From Caballeronia calidae (GTDB lineage: Bacteria; Pseudomonadota; Gammaproteobacteria; Burkholderiales; Burkholderiaceae), in the NCBI RefSeq assembly GCF_900044055.2, contig NZ_FCOX02000008.1:1-64000 (forward strand): DNA of 64,000 nt, read 5' to 3'. Below are positions 42,003 to 50,104 of this stretch, in pieces. The notes under the pieces were generated by a model. That model did no database searches. It was not told where the DNA came from and saw only the letters and a list, made by a program, of their open reading frames with translations. How positions within the stretch are numbered: the first letter of the stretch is position 1; every line of letters starts with the position of its first letter. Made by a program: the position numbers and the translations under genes.

Positions 42003-42455
42003 ATGCCCGCACCATGCAGATCGATGATATTCGCGTCCTTGCTGATCGCGGCGCTCGCGGGCTGCACGCTCGTCGAGCAGAACCGGCAAATCGATGCCAC
42101 GCAGGGGCGCATCGACACGAAGACCGTGCAACTCACGCAGGCCGAGCAGGAACAGGCCGCGCTCCAGCAGCAGATGCAGTCGATCAGCACCGATCTGCAC
42201 CAGAAGCAGATGAGCAACAAGGATCTCGAACGGCGTCTCGCGAAGCTGCAGGCCGCCAACCAGCAGGCGGCCACCGACAACGACGCGCAGCGCGCGCGCA
42301 AGCGCAAGCTCGATGCGGAACTGACGCAGGACCGCGCGGCGCTCGCGGCGCTCTCGCAGAACACGACGATGGACCCCTTCGAGCAGCAGCGGAAGATCGA
42401 TCAATTGAAGGCCGACATCAAGAAGCGGCTGGAACTGCTCGCGCAGATGAAGTAG
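42003..42455 (+). CDS. Coiled-coil lipoprotein B
   Basis: A 150-residue predicted lipoprotein: signal peptide MIFASLLIAALAGC with lipobox LAGC, then almost entirely a coiled coil with high Gln and Lys content (TQAEQEQAALQQQMQSIS, LERRLAKLQAANQQ, IDQLKADIKKRLELLAQMK). The start at 42003 gives the clean signal peptide; ATG 41991 is in frame. It follows lipoprotein A by 27 bases and is probably its partner in the same transcript. The periplasmic coils would be long enough to span a good part of the periplasm, an inference from length alone. Confidence 0.75.
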   Translation: MPAPCRSMIFASLLIAALAGCTLVEQNRQIDATQGRIDTKTVQLTQAEQEQAALQQQMQSISTDLHQKQMSNKDLERRLAKLQAANQQAATDNDAQRARKRKLDAELTQDRAALAALSQNTTMDPFEQQRKIDQLKADIKKRLELLAQMK

Positions 42456-42459
42456 CACG

Positions 42460-43611
42460 GTGAACCGTTCCTCGCGCCCGCTCAGGATCACGTCGACCAC
42501 GGCGCGCCGTGCGCTGGCGGCGCTCGCGGCGGCGCTTCTCGCCTGCGCGTGCGGCCAGCGTGCCGGCGACAGCGGCGCGCGCCAGGCGGACCACGCCGCC
42601 GCCGCAGCGCGCCTGCTTGCCGACGCGCTCGCGGTGATCGCGCGGAAGGCGGCGTTCGCGCCCGCCGACAGCAGGCAGATCGTCGCGCGGATGCTGAGCG
42701 ATTACCTCGGCGCCGAAGATCCGTACTCGGGTTTCATGACCCGCGACGAATACGCGGCATATCGTGCGCTCGCGAAAGGTTCTTACGGCGGCATCGCCAT
42801 GGACCTCGAACGGCGCCACTCCGGCGAGACGATCTGCTATCCGTACGCGCACGGCCCCGCCGAACGCGCGGGCATCGCGGCGGGCGAACGGCTCGTATCG
42901 ATCGACGGCACGCCGGTCGCGGGCAAGCCGCTGCCGGTGCTCGCCGCGCTCGCGACCGGCGCGGCGGGCACGCAGGTGGTGCTGCAGATCGCCGACGCGA
43001 AGGGCGCGACGCGGCCCGTGAGCGTCACGCGCGCGCACATCGACGCACCCACGCTCACGCGCGACACGGCAGGCTCGCTCCAGGTCATCCGGATCGCGCG
43101 GTTCGCGCCGAATACGCGTTCGGAGGTCGCCGCCTTGCTGGCGGGCTGGGATGCCAGGCGCCCGGTCGTGTTCGACCTGCGCGGCTGCGGCGGCGGCGAC
43201 TTCTACGCCGCCGTCGATACCGCGATGCTCTTTCTCGACAAGGGCGCGCCGATCGTGACGGTGACCGGCCGCGAAGGCGCGCGCCTCTATGCGAGCACGC
43301 TCGACAGGACGCCGCCCGCACGCACGCCGTACCTGTGGCAGGACGAAGCCACCGCGAGCGCGGCGGAAGTGTTCATCGCCGCGCTCACCGGCAACGGGCG
43401 CGGCGTCTCGATCGGCATGCCGAGCGCCGGCAAAGGCAGCCGGCAGGACATCTTCGAGCTCGCCGACGGCTCCGCGCTGATCCTGACCACGGGCTATCTC
43501 ACCGCGCCCCGGGGCCTCGCGTTCAACGGCCGCGGTCTCACGCCGATGAAAGCGCTCGCGCCCGGCGCGGGCACGGCCGCGTTTGCGAACGCCACCCCTT
43601 CGACGGAGTGA
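42460..43611 (+). CDS. S41-family C-terminal processing-type protease with PDZ domain
   Basis: A 383-residue exported protease. It has a signal peptide or lipobox (LAAALLACACG), then a PDZ domain (about 105-190, SYGGIAMDLERR and GPAERAGIAAGERLVSIDG), then the S41 core. The catalytic pair is present: Ser300 in DEATASAAEVF and Lys325 in SAGKGSRQ, spaced by 25 as in Prc/CtpA. The enzyme would cut envelope proteins near their C-termini. It starts with GTG four bases after lipoprotein B. A protease in this operon could trim the lipoproteins, the kinase outer domain or the injection particle, but no target is shown by sequence. Confidence 0.87.
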   Translation: MNRSSRPLRITSTTARRALAALAAALLACACGQRAGDSGARQADHAAAAARLLADALAVIARKAAFAPADSRQIVARMLSDYLGAEDPYSGFMTRDEYAAYRALAKGSYGGIAMDLERRHSGETICYPYAHGPAERAGIAAGERLVSIDGTPVAGKPLPVLAALATGAAGTQVVLQIADAKGATRPVSVTRAHIDAPTLTRDTAGSLQVIRIARFAPNTRSEVAALLAGWDARRPVVFDLRGCGGGDFYAAVDTAMLFLDKGAPIVTVTGREGARLYASTLDRTPPARTPYLWQDEATASAAEVFIAALTGNGRGVSIGMPSAGKGSRQDIFELADGSALILTTGYLTAPRGLAFNGRGLTPMKALAPGAGTAAFANATPSTE

Positions 43612-43614
43612 TTC

Positions 43615-44940
43615 ATGCGAGACGACGACGACAGTTTGATCGGCAGAACCATTCGCTCGAACCTCTTCATCGAGAAGAAGCTCGGCGAAGGCGGCATGGG
43701 GTGCGTCTACCTCGCGCACAACATCGAGATTCCGGACCGCAAGTACGCCGTCAAGGTGCTCAGGCCCGAACTCACGCGCGATCCGAGCTTCACCCAGCGG
43801 TTCTACGAGGAAGCGTGCCATCAGGCCGAGCTCGATCATCCGAACATCGTGCGGATGCTCGACTATTTTCATATCGACGACGACTATTTCCTGATCCTCG
43901 AATACGTCGACGGCCAGGCGCTCTCCGATCTCGTCGACAGCAAGGGCGGGCGCGGGTTGCCCGAGAAGCAGGCGCTGTCGATCATCGTCGGCGTGCTGGC
44001 CGGGCTCGACTTCGCGCATCAGCGCGCGATCGTGCATCGCGATGTCAAGTCGTCGAACGTGCTCGTGGACCAGGAAGGCCGCGCGCGCCTGACCGACTTC
44101 GGCATCGCGATGCGGGCGGCGGGTCTCGCCCGCACGCCGGAAGGCCGCGTCATCGGCACGCCGGAATACATGAGCCCGGAGCAATTGCGCGACAGCGGCG
44201 CGATCGACCATCGCTCGGATGTCTATTCGGCGGGCGTGATCCTCTTCGAGATGCTCGCAGGCAAGCTGCCGTTTCAGGGCGAGTCGTTCCAGACGGTGCA
44301 GGCGCAGCAGTTGACGAGCCCCGTGCCCGATCCGCGCGCCGCCAATCCGAAGATCCGGCGCCGTGTCGCGGACATGGTGAAGCGCGCGCTGCAGAAAAGC
44401 CCGGTGGACCGCTATCAGGGCTGCAGGCAGTTCATCCGGGCGATCGAGGCGTATCAGCGCAGAGGCATCTGGAAGTACTACATGGTGGCGGCGAGCGTAC
44501 TGGTGGCCGCGGGCATCTACGCCGGCCTGTCGATGATCCGCGACATTCCGCTCATCAACGACGCCGTGCGGACGACTTCGCACGACTTCAATCTTTTTTG
44601 CCGGGAGCAGCAGAACGTCGTCAACAACACGCGGTTCAAGCGCATCGCGGACGCCGAGGGGCTGTCCGGCACGTCCGATCTGTTCGCGAAGCGTATCGGC
44701 GCGAGCGTCGCCACGATGGATGCGAGCGTGACGGAATATCGCAGCGTGATCCGGCACATGACGAAGTTCAACGCGTGGACGCTCGCGCGCGTGCTGAAAC
44801 AGACCGATCCCGAGCCGAGCACGGCCGCCGTGCGTCCCGTGCTGCAGGCCGATTACAACCGCTTCGCCGCCCACGGCGAGCTGCCCACGCGCGACTCGAT
44901 GCTCGCGCATTGCGGGCCGCTCGGCTGGGTCACGCAATGA
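43615..44940 (+). CDS. Hanks-type Ser/Thr kinase with periplasmic domain
   Basis: A 441-residue transmembrane kinase, the second in the operon. Kinase domain about 8-280: KKLGEGGMGCVYLAHN, YAVKVLR, VHRDVKSSNVLVD near 139, TDFGIAMR near 160, GTPEYMSPEQL, and DVYSAGVILFEMLAGKLPF. A membrane helix follows (YYMVAASVLVAAGIYAGLSMI, about 286-306). After that comes a periplasmic domain of about 135 residues of unknown type, containing two Cys residues (FCREQ, LAHCGPLG) and helical segments. This is the PpkA-like topology, suggesting that it senses an envelope signal. It starts 3 bases after the protease gene. Confidence 0.93.
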   Translation: MRDDDDSLIGRTIRSNLFIEKKLGEGGMGCVYLAHNIEIPDRKYAVKVLRPELTRDPSFTQRFYEEACHQAELDHPNIVRMLDYFHIDDDYFLILEYVDGQALSDLVDSKGGRGLPEKQALSIIVGVLAGLDFAHQRAIVHRDVKSSNVLVDQEGRARLTDFGIAMRAAGLARTPEGRVIGTPEYMSPEQLRDSGAIDHRSDVYSAGVILFEMLAGKLPFQGESFQTVQAQQLTSPVPDPRAANPKIRRRVADMVKRALQKSPVDRYQGCRQFIRAIEAYQRRGIWKYYMVAASVLVAAGIYAGLSMIRDIPLINDAVRTTSHDFNLFCREQQNVVNNTRFKRIADAEGLSGTSDLFAKRIGASVATMDASVTEYRSVIRHMTKFNAWTLARVLKQTDPEPSTAAVRPVLQADYNRFAAHGELPTRDSMLAHCGPLGWVTQ

Positions 44941-44962
44941 CGAACCCCGAAGGAGTCCGGCC

Positions 44963-45352
44963 ATGGCACAGCAAGTCAAAATGGGAGCCATGCTCCAGTG
45001 CACCTTCGGCATGGCGCCCGCCACGCTCAGCGTGCTGCCCGTCAATCGCGTGAATGCGGAGGGCGCGCCCGCCGCGAACATCCAGGATCATGTGCCGCTC
45101 GTGAACATCGGCTCGTTCGGCGCGTGCATGTCGATCGCGAATCCCGCCGTGGCGAGCGCGACCGCGGCCGCGTTGGGCGTGCTCACGCCAATGCCGTGCA
45201 TTCCCGCGACCGTCTCGCCGTGGGTGCCCGGCGCGGTGACGGTGCCGATCGGCAACATGCCGGCGCTCGACAATCTCTCGCAATGCATGTGCATGTGGGG
45301 CGGCGTGATCACCATCGCGAACCCGGCGACCGTGCGGACCAATGTGCCTTGA
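44963..45352 (+). CDS. DUF4280 PAAR-like tip protein
   Basis: A 129-residue DUF4280 protein, a PAAR-like family that caps the spike of injection systems and can carry effectors. It shows the typical start MAQQVKMGAMLQCTFGMAPATLSVLP, NIGSFGACMSIANPAV, and MPCIPATVSPWVPG plus CMCMWGGVITIANP, with cysteines placed for metal binding. AAGGAG precedes the ATG. It is the last gene of the signalling operon, 22 bases after the kinase, and the eCIS operon has no PAAR gene of its own. So it is probably the Afp10 equivalent, and it links the two operons functionally. Confidence 0.88.
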   Translation: MAQQVKMGAMLQCTFGMAPATLSVLPVNRVNAEGAPAANIQDHVPLVNIGSFGACMSIANPAVASATAAALGVLTPMPCIPATVSPWVPGAVTVPIGNMPALDNLSQCMCMWGGVITIANPATVRTNVP

Positions 45353-45417
45353 CGCGGCCCTGCGCCGGCAGGGATCGGGAGCGCGTCCACGGCAGCGGAG
45401 CGCGCCCCGCAGCCGCA

Positions 45418-46725
45418 TCAATGCAGCTTGACCCTCGGCGCAAGCAAACGCCCGAGCCCTTGCGCCGCGATCGCGAAAACAGTCCGGCGCAATCCCGACA
45501 CAGCCACCAGATGCTTTCGATACAACGCCGCGTACATCAGCTTCGCGACGAATCCTTCCACGAAGAACCGGCCTGAGCTGTTGATGCCCGCGACGCTGCC
45601 CACTGCCGTCGGCGAGCCCAATGACACGAGCGAGCCGTGATCGACGTACCTGAATTCACCGACCCGTCCGCCCTTCACGCGCGCGCTCAGCGCCTTGAAC
45701 AGGAACATCGCCTGTTGATGCGCGGCCTGCGCCCGTGGCGGCACCATGACGCCGGCCGTCCATGAACAGCTCGCGCAATCGCCCAGCGCGAAGATGTTCG
45801 CATCGGTTTCGCTTTGCAGCGAGCTCGTCACCTTCACCTGGTTGATGTGATTCACGGCAACGCCATCGAGCGATGCCAGCACGCCCGGCGCCTTGATGCC
45901 CGCCGCCCAGATCGTGATGTCCGCCGCGATCGACGCCCCGCCGTCCACTTCGACGTGCTCGGGTCCCACACGCGTGACGGAAGTCTGCACCTTCACGGCG
46001 ATGCCCATTTTTTCGAGCGTCGTCTGCGTGGTGTCGGACACCCTTTGCGGCAGCGCCGGCAGCACACGGTCGCCTCGTTCCAGAAGCGTGATGCGCATTG
46101 CGGCGCGCGGGCTTTCCGAAAGCAGCCTGAACTGCCTCAACGTGCTCTCCATCCGGCGCAGTTCCGCCGCGAGTTCGACGCCCGTCGCGCCGCCGCCGAT
46201 GATCGCCACATCGACGGCCTCATGCGCTTCGGTCGCGCCCAGCGCGCGCTTTCTCTGGCAGACCTGCAGCAGCCGTTTGCGCAGCCGCTCGGCCTGCTGC
46301 AAGGTGTCGAGCGCGATCGCGTGCTCCTGCGCGCCCGGCACGCCGAAGAAATGCGTGCGGCTGCCGAGAGCGAGCACCAGCGTGTCGTATTCGAGGTCGC
46401 GCGACGGAAGCACTTCGTCGCCGCCGTCTTCCGCTTCGAGCATCGGGCCGAGCCTGACGCAGCGGCGTTCGCGGTCGAGGCCCGTCATCTCTCCATGAAC
46501 GAACGTGAAGTGATTCCAGTGCGAGTGCGCCGCGTAGGCAATTTCATGCGCGTGGGTATCGAGGCTGCCCGTCGCGACTTCATGCAGAAGCGGCTTCCAC
46601 ACGTGCACCGCGCAGCGATCGACGAGCGTCACGCGCGCCCGCCCGCTCTTGCCCAGGCGGTTTCCCAGACGGGTGGCCAGTTCCAGTCCGCCGGCCCCGC
46701 CCCCCACAATGACGATGCGATGCAT
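45418..46725 (-). CDS. ndh: Type II NADH dehydrogenase
   Basis: A 435-residue NDH-2-like flavoprotein that passes electrons from NADH to quinone without pumping protons. Two Rossmann motifs are present: the FAD site IVIVGGGAGGLELATRLG near residue 5 and the NADH site VAIIGGGATGVELAAELRR near 172. Other marks are FGVPGAQEHAIALDTLQQAERLR, IWAAGIKAPGVLASLDG, ALGDCAS and the C-terminal amphipathic membrane-binding helix after KLMYAALYRKHL. It is convergent with the DUF4280 gene. There is a 15-base gap to the small upstream gene on the same strand. Confidence 0.93.
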   Translation of the reverse strand: MHRIVIVGGGAGGLELATRLGNRLGKSGRARVTLVDRCAVHVWKPLLHEVATGSLDTHAHEIAYAAHSHWNHFTFVHGEMTGLDRERRCVRLGPMLEAEDGGDEVLPSRDLEYDTLVLALGSRTHFFGVPGAQEHAIALDTLQQAERLRKRLLQVCQRKRALGATEAHEAVDVAIIGGGATGVELAAELRRMESTLRQFRLLSESPRAAMRITLLERGDRVLPALPQRVSDTTQTTLEKMGIAVKVQTSVTRVGPEHVEVDGGASIAADITIWAAGIKAPGVLASLDGVAVNHINQVKVTSSLQSETDANIFALGDCASCSWTAGVMVPPRAQAAHQQAMFLFKALSARVKGGRVGEFRYVDHGSLVSLGSPTAVGSVAGINSSGRFFVEGFVAKLMYAALYRKHLVAVSGLRRTVFAIAAQGLGRLLAPRVKLH

Positions 46726-46740
46726 CCGCAGCCCTCCGGT

Positions 46741-46977
46741 TCAGTTGTAGCCCAGGATGGCGGCCGAATTCGCGTCCGAACGCTCGGGCACGTTGCAGGC
46801 CATGACGGAAACGGGCCCTTCCAGCAGCTTCGAGTACGACGAGCTGCCCGGCTTGCCGGCGACGCGCTTCGTCGTCGAAAGGTTGCCTTGAACGATGGCC
46901 TGGAATGACAATGTGTCGTCGTCGGTGAAGTAGTTCATGTTCTGGTCCGGAGCGGTCGATTGAGGATCCGATGGCAT
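46741..46977 (-). CDS. Small protein of unknown function
   Basis: A 78-residue hydrophilic protein that I do not recognise. It contains NYFTDDDTLSFQAIVQGNL and KLLEGPVSVMACNVPERSD and ends in AAILGYN. The ATG at 46977 was preferred; a GTG at 46983 is in frame. It lies immediately upstream of ndh on the same strand, so they may be cotranscribed. It is divergent from the GcvA-type LysR gene, which could regulate both. Confidence 0.6.
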   Translation of the reverse strand: MPSDPQSTAPDQNMNYFTDDDTLSFQAIVQGNLSTTKRVAGKPGSSSYSKLLEGPVSVMACNVPERSDANSAAILGYN

Positions 46978-47076
46978 CGCCACCGGGATAACGAAATGTC
47001 CGGATCATTCTCATGGCGCCGATAAACGTCGGCAAACGATATAAACAATCAACGTTGTGCGTAACAGGAAGGATGT

Positions 47077-47997
47077 GTGAGACGCAAAATACCCAGCATC
47101 GACGCGCTCGTCGCGTTCGAGGCCGCCGCCCGGCATCTGAGCTTCACCCGCACGGCCGAAGAGCTGTCGCTCACCCAGAGCGCGGTGGGCCGTCAGGTCG
47201 CGAGCCTGGAGGAGTATCTCGGGACGCCGCTCTTCAACCGCTTCAAGCGGCGCATCAGCCTCACGGAAGCCGGCGAAATCTACGCGAAGCGGGTGCGCGA
47301 GAACCTGGAGCGGCTGGAGCGCGACACGCTCGCCGCGATGGCGCATCGCAACGCGGGCGGCATCCTGGAGCTCGCGGTCATCCCGACGTTCGCCACGCGC
47401 TGGCTGATCCCGAGGCTGCCGGCGTTCTACGCGGCCCACGGCGACATCGTCGTCAATCTGACGACGCGCGCCGCGCCGTTCCTGTTCAAGGACACGCCCT
47501 TCGATGCCGCGATTCACTTCGGCGATCCGGTCTGGCCCGGCTCGGTGGCCAGGTATCTGTTCGGCGAGGAAATCACCGCCGTCTGCAGTCCGCGATTGCT
47601 TGGCAGGAAAGCGAAGCTCGCGCCGCGCGACGTCGCCGGCTTCACCCTGCTGCATCAGTCGGCGCGGCCGGACGCATGGCGCCAGTGGCTCGCGCAGGCG
47701 GCCGTGCATGACGTCGACAGCATGAAGGGCCAGCGATACGAACTGTTTTCGATGCTGGTCGAGGCCGCGAAGGCCGGGCTCGGACTCGCGCTGGTGCCGA
47801 GATTCCTGGTCGCGCACGAGCTTCGCTCGGGCGAACTGGTGAGACCTTTCGATCTCTCCCTGCCGAGCGACAAGGGCTATTACCTCGTCTATCCGGAGCG
47901 CAAGCAGAACTCGCCGCTGCTCAAGACATTCGAAGACTGGCTCTTGAGCACGGCGGAGCAATACCTCGAATCCTCGAAGCACGAGAGCCGCCGGTGA
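47077..47997 (+). CDS. LysR-family regulator, GcvA type
   Basis: A 306-residue LysR regulator of the GcvA/AmpR-like group. The DNA-binding domain begins IPSIDALVAFEAAARHLSFTRTAEELSLTQSAVGRQVASLEEYLG; the effector domain starts near residue 90 (GILELAVIPTFATRWLIPRLP). It starts with GTG, preceded by GGAAGG. It is divergent from the small gene and ndh, with 99 bases between starts, and precedes dhaKL, which is on the other strand. The target is not evident. Confidence 0.9.
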   Translation: MRRKIPSIDALVAFEAAARHLSFTRTAEELSLTQSAVGRQVASLEEYLGTPLFNRFKRRISLTEAGEIYAKRVRENLERLERDTLAAMAHRNAGGILELAVIPTFATRWLIPRLPAFYAAHGDIVVNLTTRAAPFLFKDTPFDAAIHFGDPVWPGSVARYLFGEEITAVCSPRLLGRKAKLAPRDVAGFTLLHQSARPDAWRQWLAQAAVHDVDSMKGQRYELFSMLVEAAKAGLGLALVPRFLVAHELRSGELVRPFDLSLPSDKGYYLVYPERKQNSPLLKTFEDWLLSTAEQYLESSKHESRR

Positions 47998-48031
47998 TGC
48001 GCGGGCTTCACCGCGTTCTTCACCGCGGTCT

Positions 48032-49021
48032 TCACATCCCCCGGCGCAATCCCGCCGTATGCACGGGACTATCCCAGTGGCGCGCCATTTCGTCGTCGAG
48101 CGCGCAGAGCGTGATCGACGCGCCCGCCATTTCGAGCGATGTCGTCAGCGCGCCCACTTGCGAGCGCGCGACGCTCAGGCCGCGTCCGTCGAGCCATGTG
48201 CGCGCCGCGTGATAGAGCAGATAGAGCTCCGACAGCGGCGTGCCGCCCAGCCCGTTGACGAAGAGAAGCAGGCGCGCATCGGCCGCGGGCTTCAAGTCCT
48301 CGACGATGGCCGCAAGCAGCTCGTCCGCGATGGCGTTCGCCGTCTCGAACTTCGCGCGCCTGCGCCCCGGCTCGCCGTGAATGCCCACGCCGATTTCGAT
48401 TTCATCGTCGGCGAGCGTGAAGGTCGGCTTGCCCGCGGCGGGCACCGTGCAGCTCGAAAACGCGACGCCCATCGACGCGATGCGCGCCGCCACGCGTTCA
48501 CCGAACGCCCTGCACGCCTGCAGATCGGCGCCGGTTTCCGCGAAGCTGCCCACGAGCTTCTCGACGATGACCGTGCCCGCGACGCCACGCCGGCCCGTGG
48601 TGAAGCTGGAGTTCTCGACGGCGACATCGTCGTTGACGAGCACCGATGCGTTCGGCATCTCGCAAAGCTCCGAGGCCATCTCGAAGTTCATCAGATCGCC
48701 CGAATAGTTCTTCACGATGAACAGCACGCCCGCGCCGGTGTCCGCCGCCTGCGCCGCGGCCACCATCTGATCGGGTGTCGGCGACGTGAAGACCTGGCCG
48801 GGACACGCGGCATCGAGCATGCCGTGACCGACGAAGCCGCCGTGCAAAGGCTCGTGGCCCGAACCGCCGCCCGAGATGATCGCGACCTTGCCCGGCTTGA
48901 GCGTCTTGCGCACGATGTAGAGCGGATCGACGCTGACTGTGACGAGATCCGCATGCGCGGCGGCGAAGCCCGCGAGGCTCTCGCTCAGATAGTCATCCAC
49001 GCGATTGATGAACTTCTTCAT
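48032..49021 (-). CDS. dhaK: Dihydroxyacetone kinase, DhaK subunit
   Basis: A 329-residue substrate-binding subunit of dihydroxyacetone kinase. It shows IISGGGSGHEPLHGGFVGHGMLDAA, the DHA-binding region KNYSGDLMNFEMA, and the covalent substrate His (His215) in GIHGEPGRRR. The second ring, ATP-binding subunit DhaL, is the adjacent upstream gene. In bacteria with separate DhaK and DhaL, the phosphate comes from PTS protein DhaM; no dhaM gene is in the window. AGGGG precedes the ATG. Related proteins can act on erythrulose or other trioses and tetroses, so substrate assignment is provisional. Confidence 0.93.
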   Translation of the reverse strand: MKKFINRVDDYLSESLAGFAAAHADLVTVSVDPLYIVRKTLKPGKVAIISGGGSGHEPLHGGFVGHGMLDAACPGQVFTSPTPDQMVAAAQAADTGAGVLFIVKNYSGDLMNFEMASELCEMPNASVLVNDDVAVENSSFTTGRRGVAGTVIVEKLVGSFAETGADLQACRAFGERVAARIASMGVAFSSCTVPAAGKPTFTLADDEIEIGVGIHGEPGRRRAKFETANAIADELLAAIVEDLKPAADARLLLFVNGLGGTPLSELYLLYHAARTWLDGRGLSVARSQVGALTTSLEMAGASITLCALDDEMARHWDSPVHTAGLRRGM

Positions 49022-49042
49022 GTCCCCTGCTCCTCGTTGTGT

Positions 49043-49681
49043 TCAGGCATCGTCGCGGGCGATCTGCGCGCAGACGGCCGCGATCATGAGCTGGCTCGAC
49101 CGCGCGCCCGGATCGATATGACCGCGCGAGCGCTCGCCGAGAAACGATGCGCGCCCTTTCGTCGCGAGCATGTCGCGCGTCGCGAGCATGTTCTCTTCGG
49201 CGACGCGCGGCAGTTCGTCCAGGACTTCCTTCTTCGACGCGCCCGCATCGGCCATCGCGGTGAAGCGTCCCGCGACGGGAATGAGCACGTCCATCATCGT
49301 CTTGCTGCCGGTGCCCGTCTTGCCACGCTGGCCGACGGCCTCGACGCCCGCCGCGAACGCGCGGGCGAACGCCGCCACGCCGGCATCGTCCGCATCGCCG
49401 GACGAGGCTTTCGCGATGCCGGTCAGCATCGAAAAGAAGAGCGGGCCGGACGAGCCGCCGACTGTAGAGAGCACCTTCGCCGCCGCGAGCTTGAGCGCGG
49501 GCGCGAAGGCTTCGGCTTCGATCTGTGCGCGCAGGGCGGCGAGCGCATCCATGCCGCGCAACAGATTGATGATGTGATCGCCGTCGCCGATCGCCTGATC
49601 GAGCGAGGCGATTTCGTCGGCATGCGCTTCGAGCGATGCGCGCGCCGCGTCGATGCACGCCATGACCGTCTTGCCGTTCAT
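49043..49681 (-). CDS. dhaL: Dihydroxyacetone kinase, DhaL subunit
   Basis: A 212-residue nucleotide-binding subunit that partners DhaK. The metal and ADP site is LDQAIGDGDHIINLLRGMDAL, with the Asp triad, and the glycine loop is STVGGSSGPLFFSMLTG. Further family marks are GKTGTGSKTMMDVL and LATKGRASFLGERSRGHIDPGA. The ATG at 49681 follows GGAGGAT. It precedes dhaK by 21 bases, so the two form an operon. DhaM is lacking nearby (see dhaK). Confidence 0.93.
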   Translation of the reverse strand: MNGKTVMACIDAARASLEAHADEIASLDQAIGDGDHIINLLRGMDALAALRAQIEAEAFAPALKLAAAKVLSTVGGSSGPLFFSMLTGIAKASSGDADDAGVAAFARAFAAGVEAVGQRGKTGTGSKTMMDVLIPVAGRFTAMADAGASKKEVLDELPRVAEENMLATRDMLATKGRASFLGERSRGHIDPGARSSQLMIAAVCAQIARDDA

Positions 49682-49745
49682 GCGCCGATCCTCCGTTCGC
49701 TTGCAGAGTGAACGGAAAGGATACCGCGTCGCCGCTGGCCGCGTT

Positions 49746-49970
49746 TTATCGCGCGGCTGTCTGCTCGCCCTGCGCCGCTTCGGGCACTTTCGGCGCGATG
49801 CCGAAAGCCGCCGCGCTCGCGGCGCCGTCCTGTGAGGCAAGCGCGGATGGCGTCGGCACCGGCGCATCCGCGTGACGCGAACTGCCGAAGCTCGCGATGT
49901 ACACCACGGCCGCGACGGCGACGCCCACCAGCACCGCCGCCACCGCCACGCCCGACGACTTTCGTCTCAT
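49746..49970 (-). CDS. Small single-span membrane protein
   Basis: A 74-residue protein with a basic start MRRKSS, a membrane helix (GVAVAAVLVGVAVAAVVYIASF) and a Pro/Ala-rich outer tail. GGGAGGG precedes the ATG at 49970. It is divergent from the antiporter gene and 64 bases upstream of dhaL on the same strand. No family is recognised. Confidence 0.6.
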   Translation of the reverse strand: MRRKSSGVAVAAVLVGVAVAAVVYIASFGSSRHADAPVPTPSALASQDGAASAAAFGIAPKVPEAAQGEQTAAR

Positions 49971-50104
49971 CTTCCCTCCCTTTCGGATACGATGACCCCG
50001 GCTCGCGGCCCGGCCCCGCGTCGATGGTAGCAGCACGACGGAGCCCGCCTGCGTGTCGCGCCGCGCATTGCATCACAAGAAATCACCCAACCCGAGGACA
50101 ATTC

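Noticed and set aside
42549-45053. Plus-strand reading frame of 834 codons overlapping the protease and second kinase
   Set aside because: It runs in another frame of two clear genes and has no domains.
42418-45081. Minus-strand reading frame of 887 codons across the protease and second kinase genes
   Set aside because: Antisense to two clear genes; Arg/Ala-rich composition without domains.
14819-45352. Type VI secretion system, suggested by kinase, phosphatase, FHA and PAAR-like genes
   Set aside because: No TssB/C, TssJLM membrane complex, TssK or ClpV was found. The sheath, tube, DUF4255 cap and Afp15-like ATPase are of the eCIS type.
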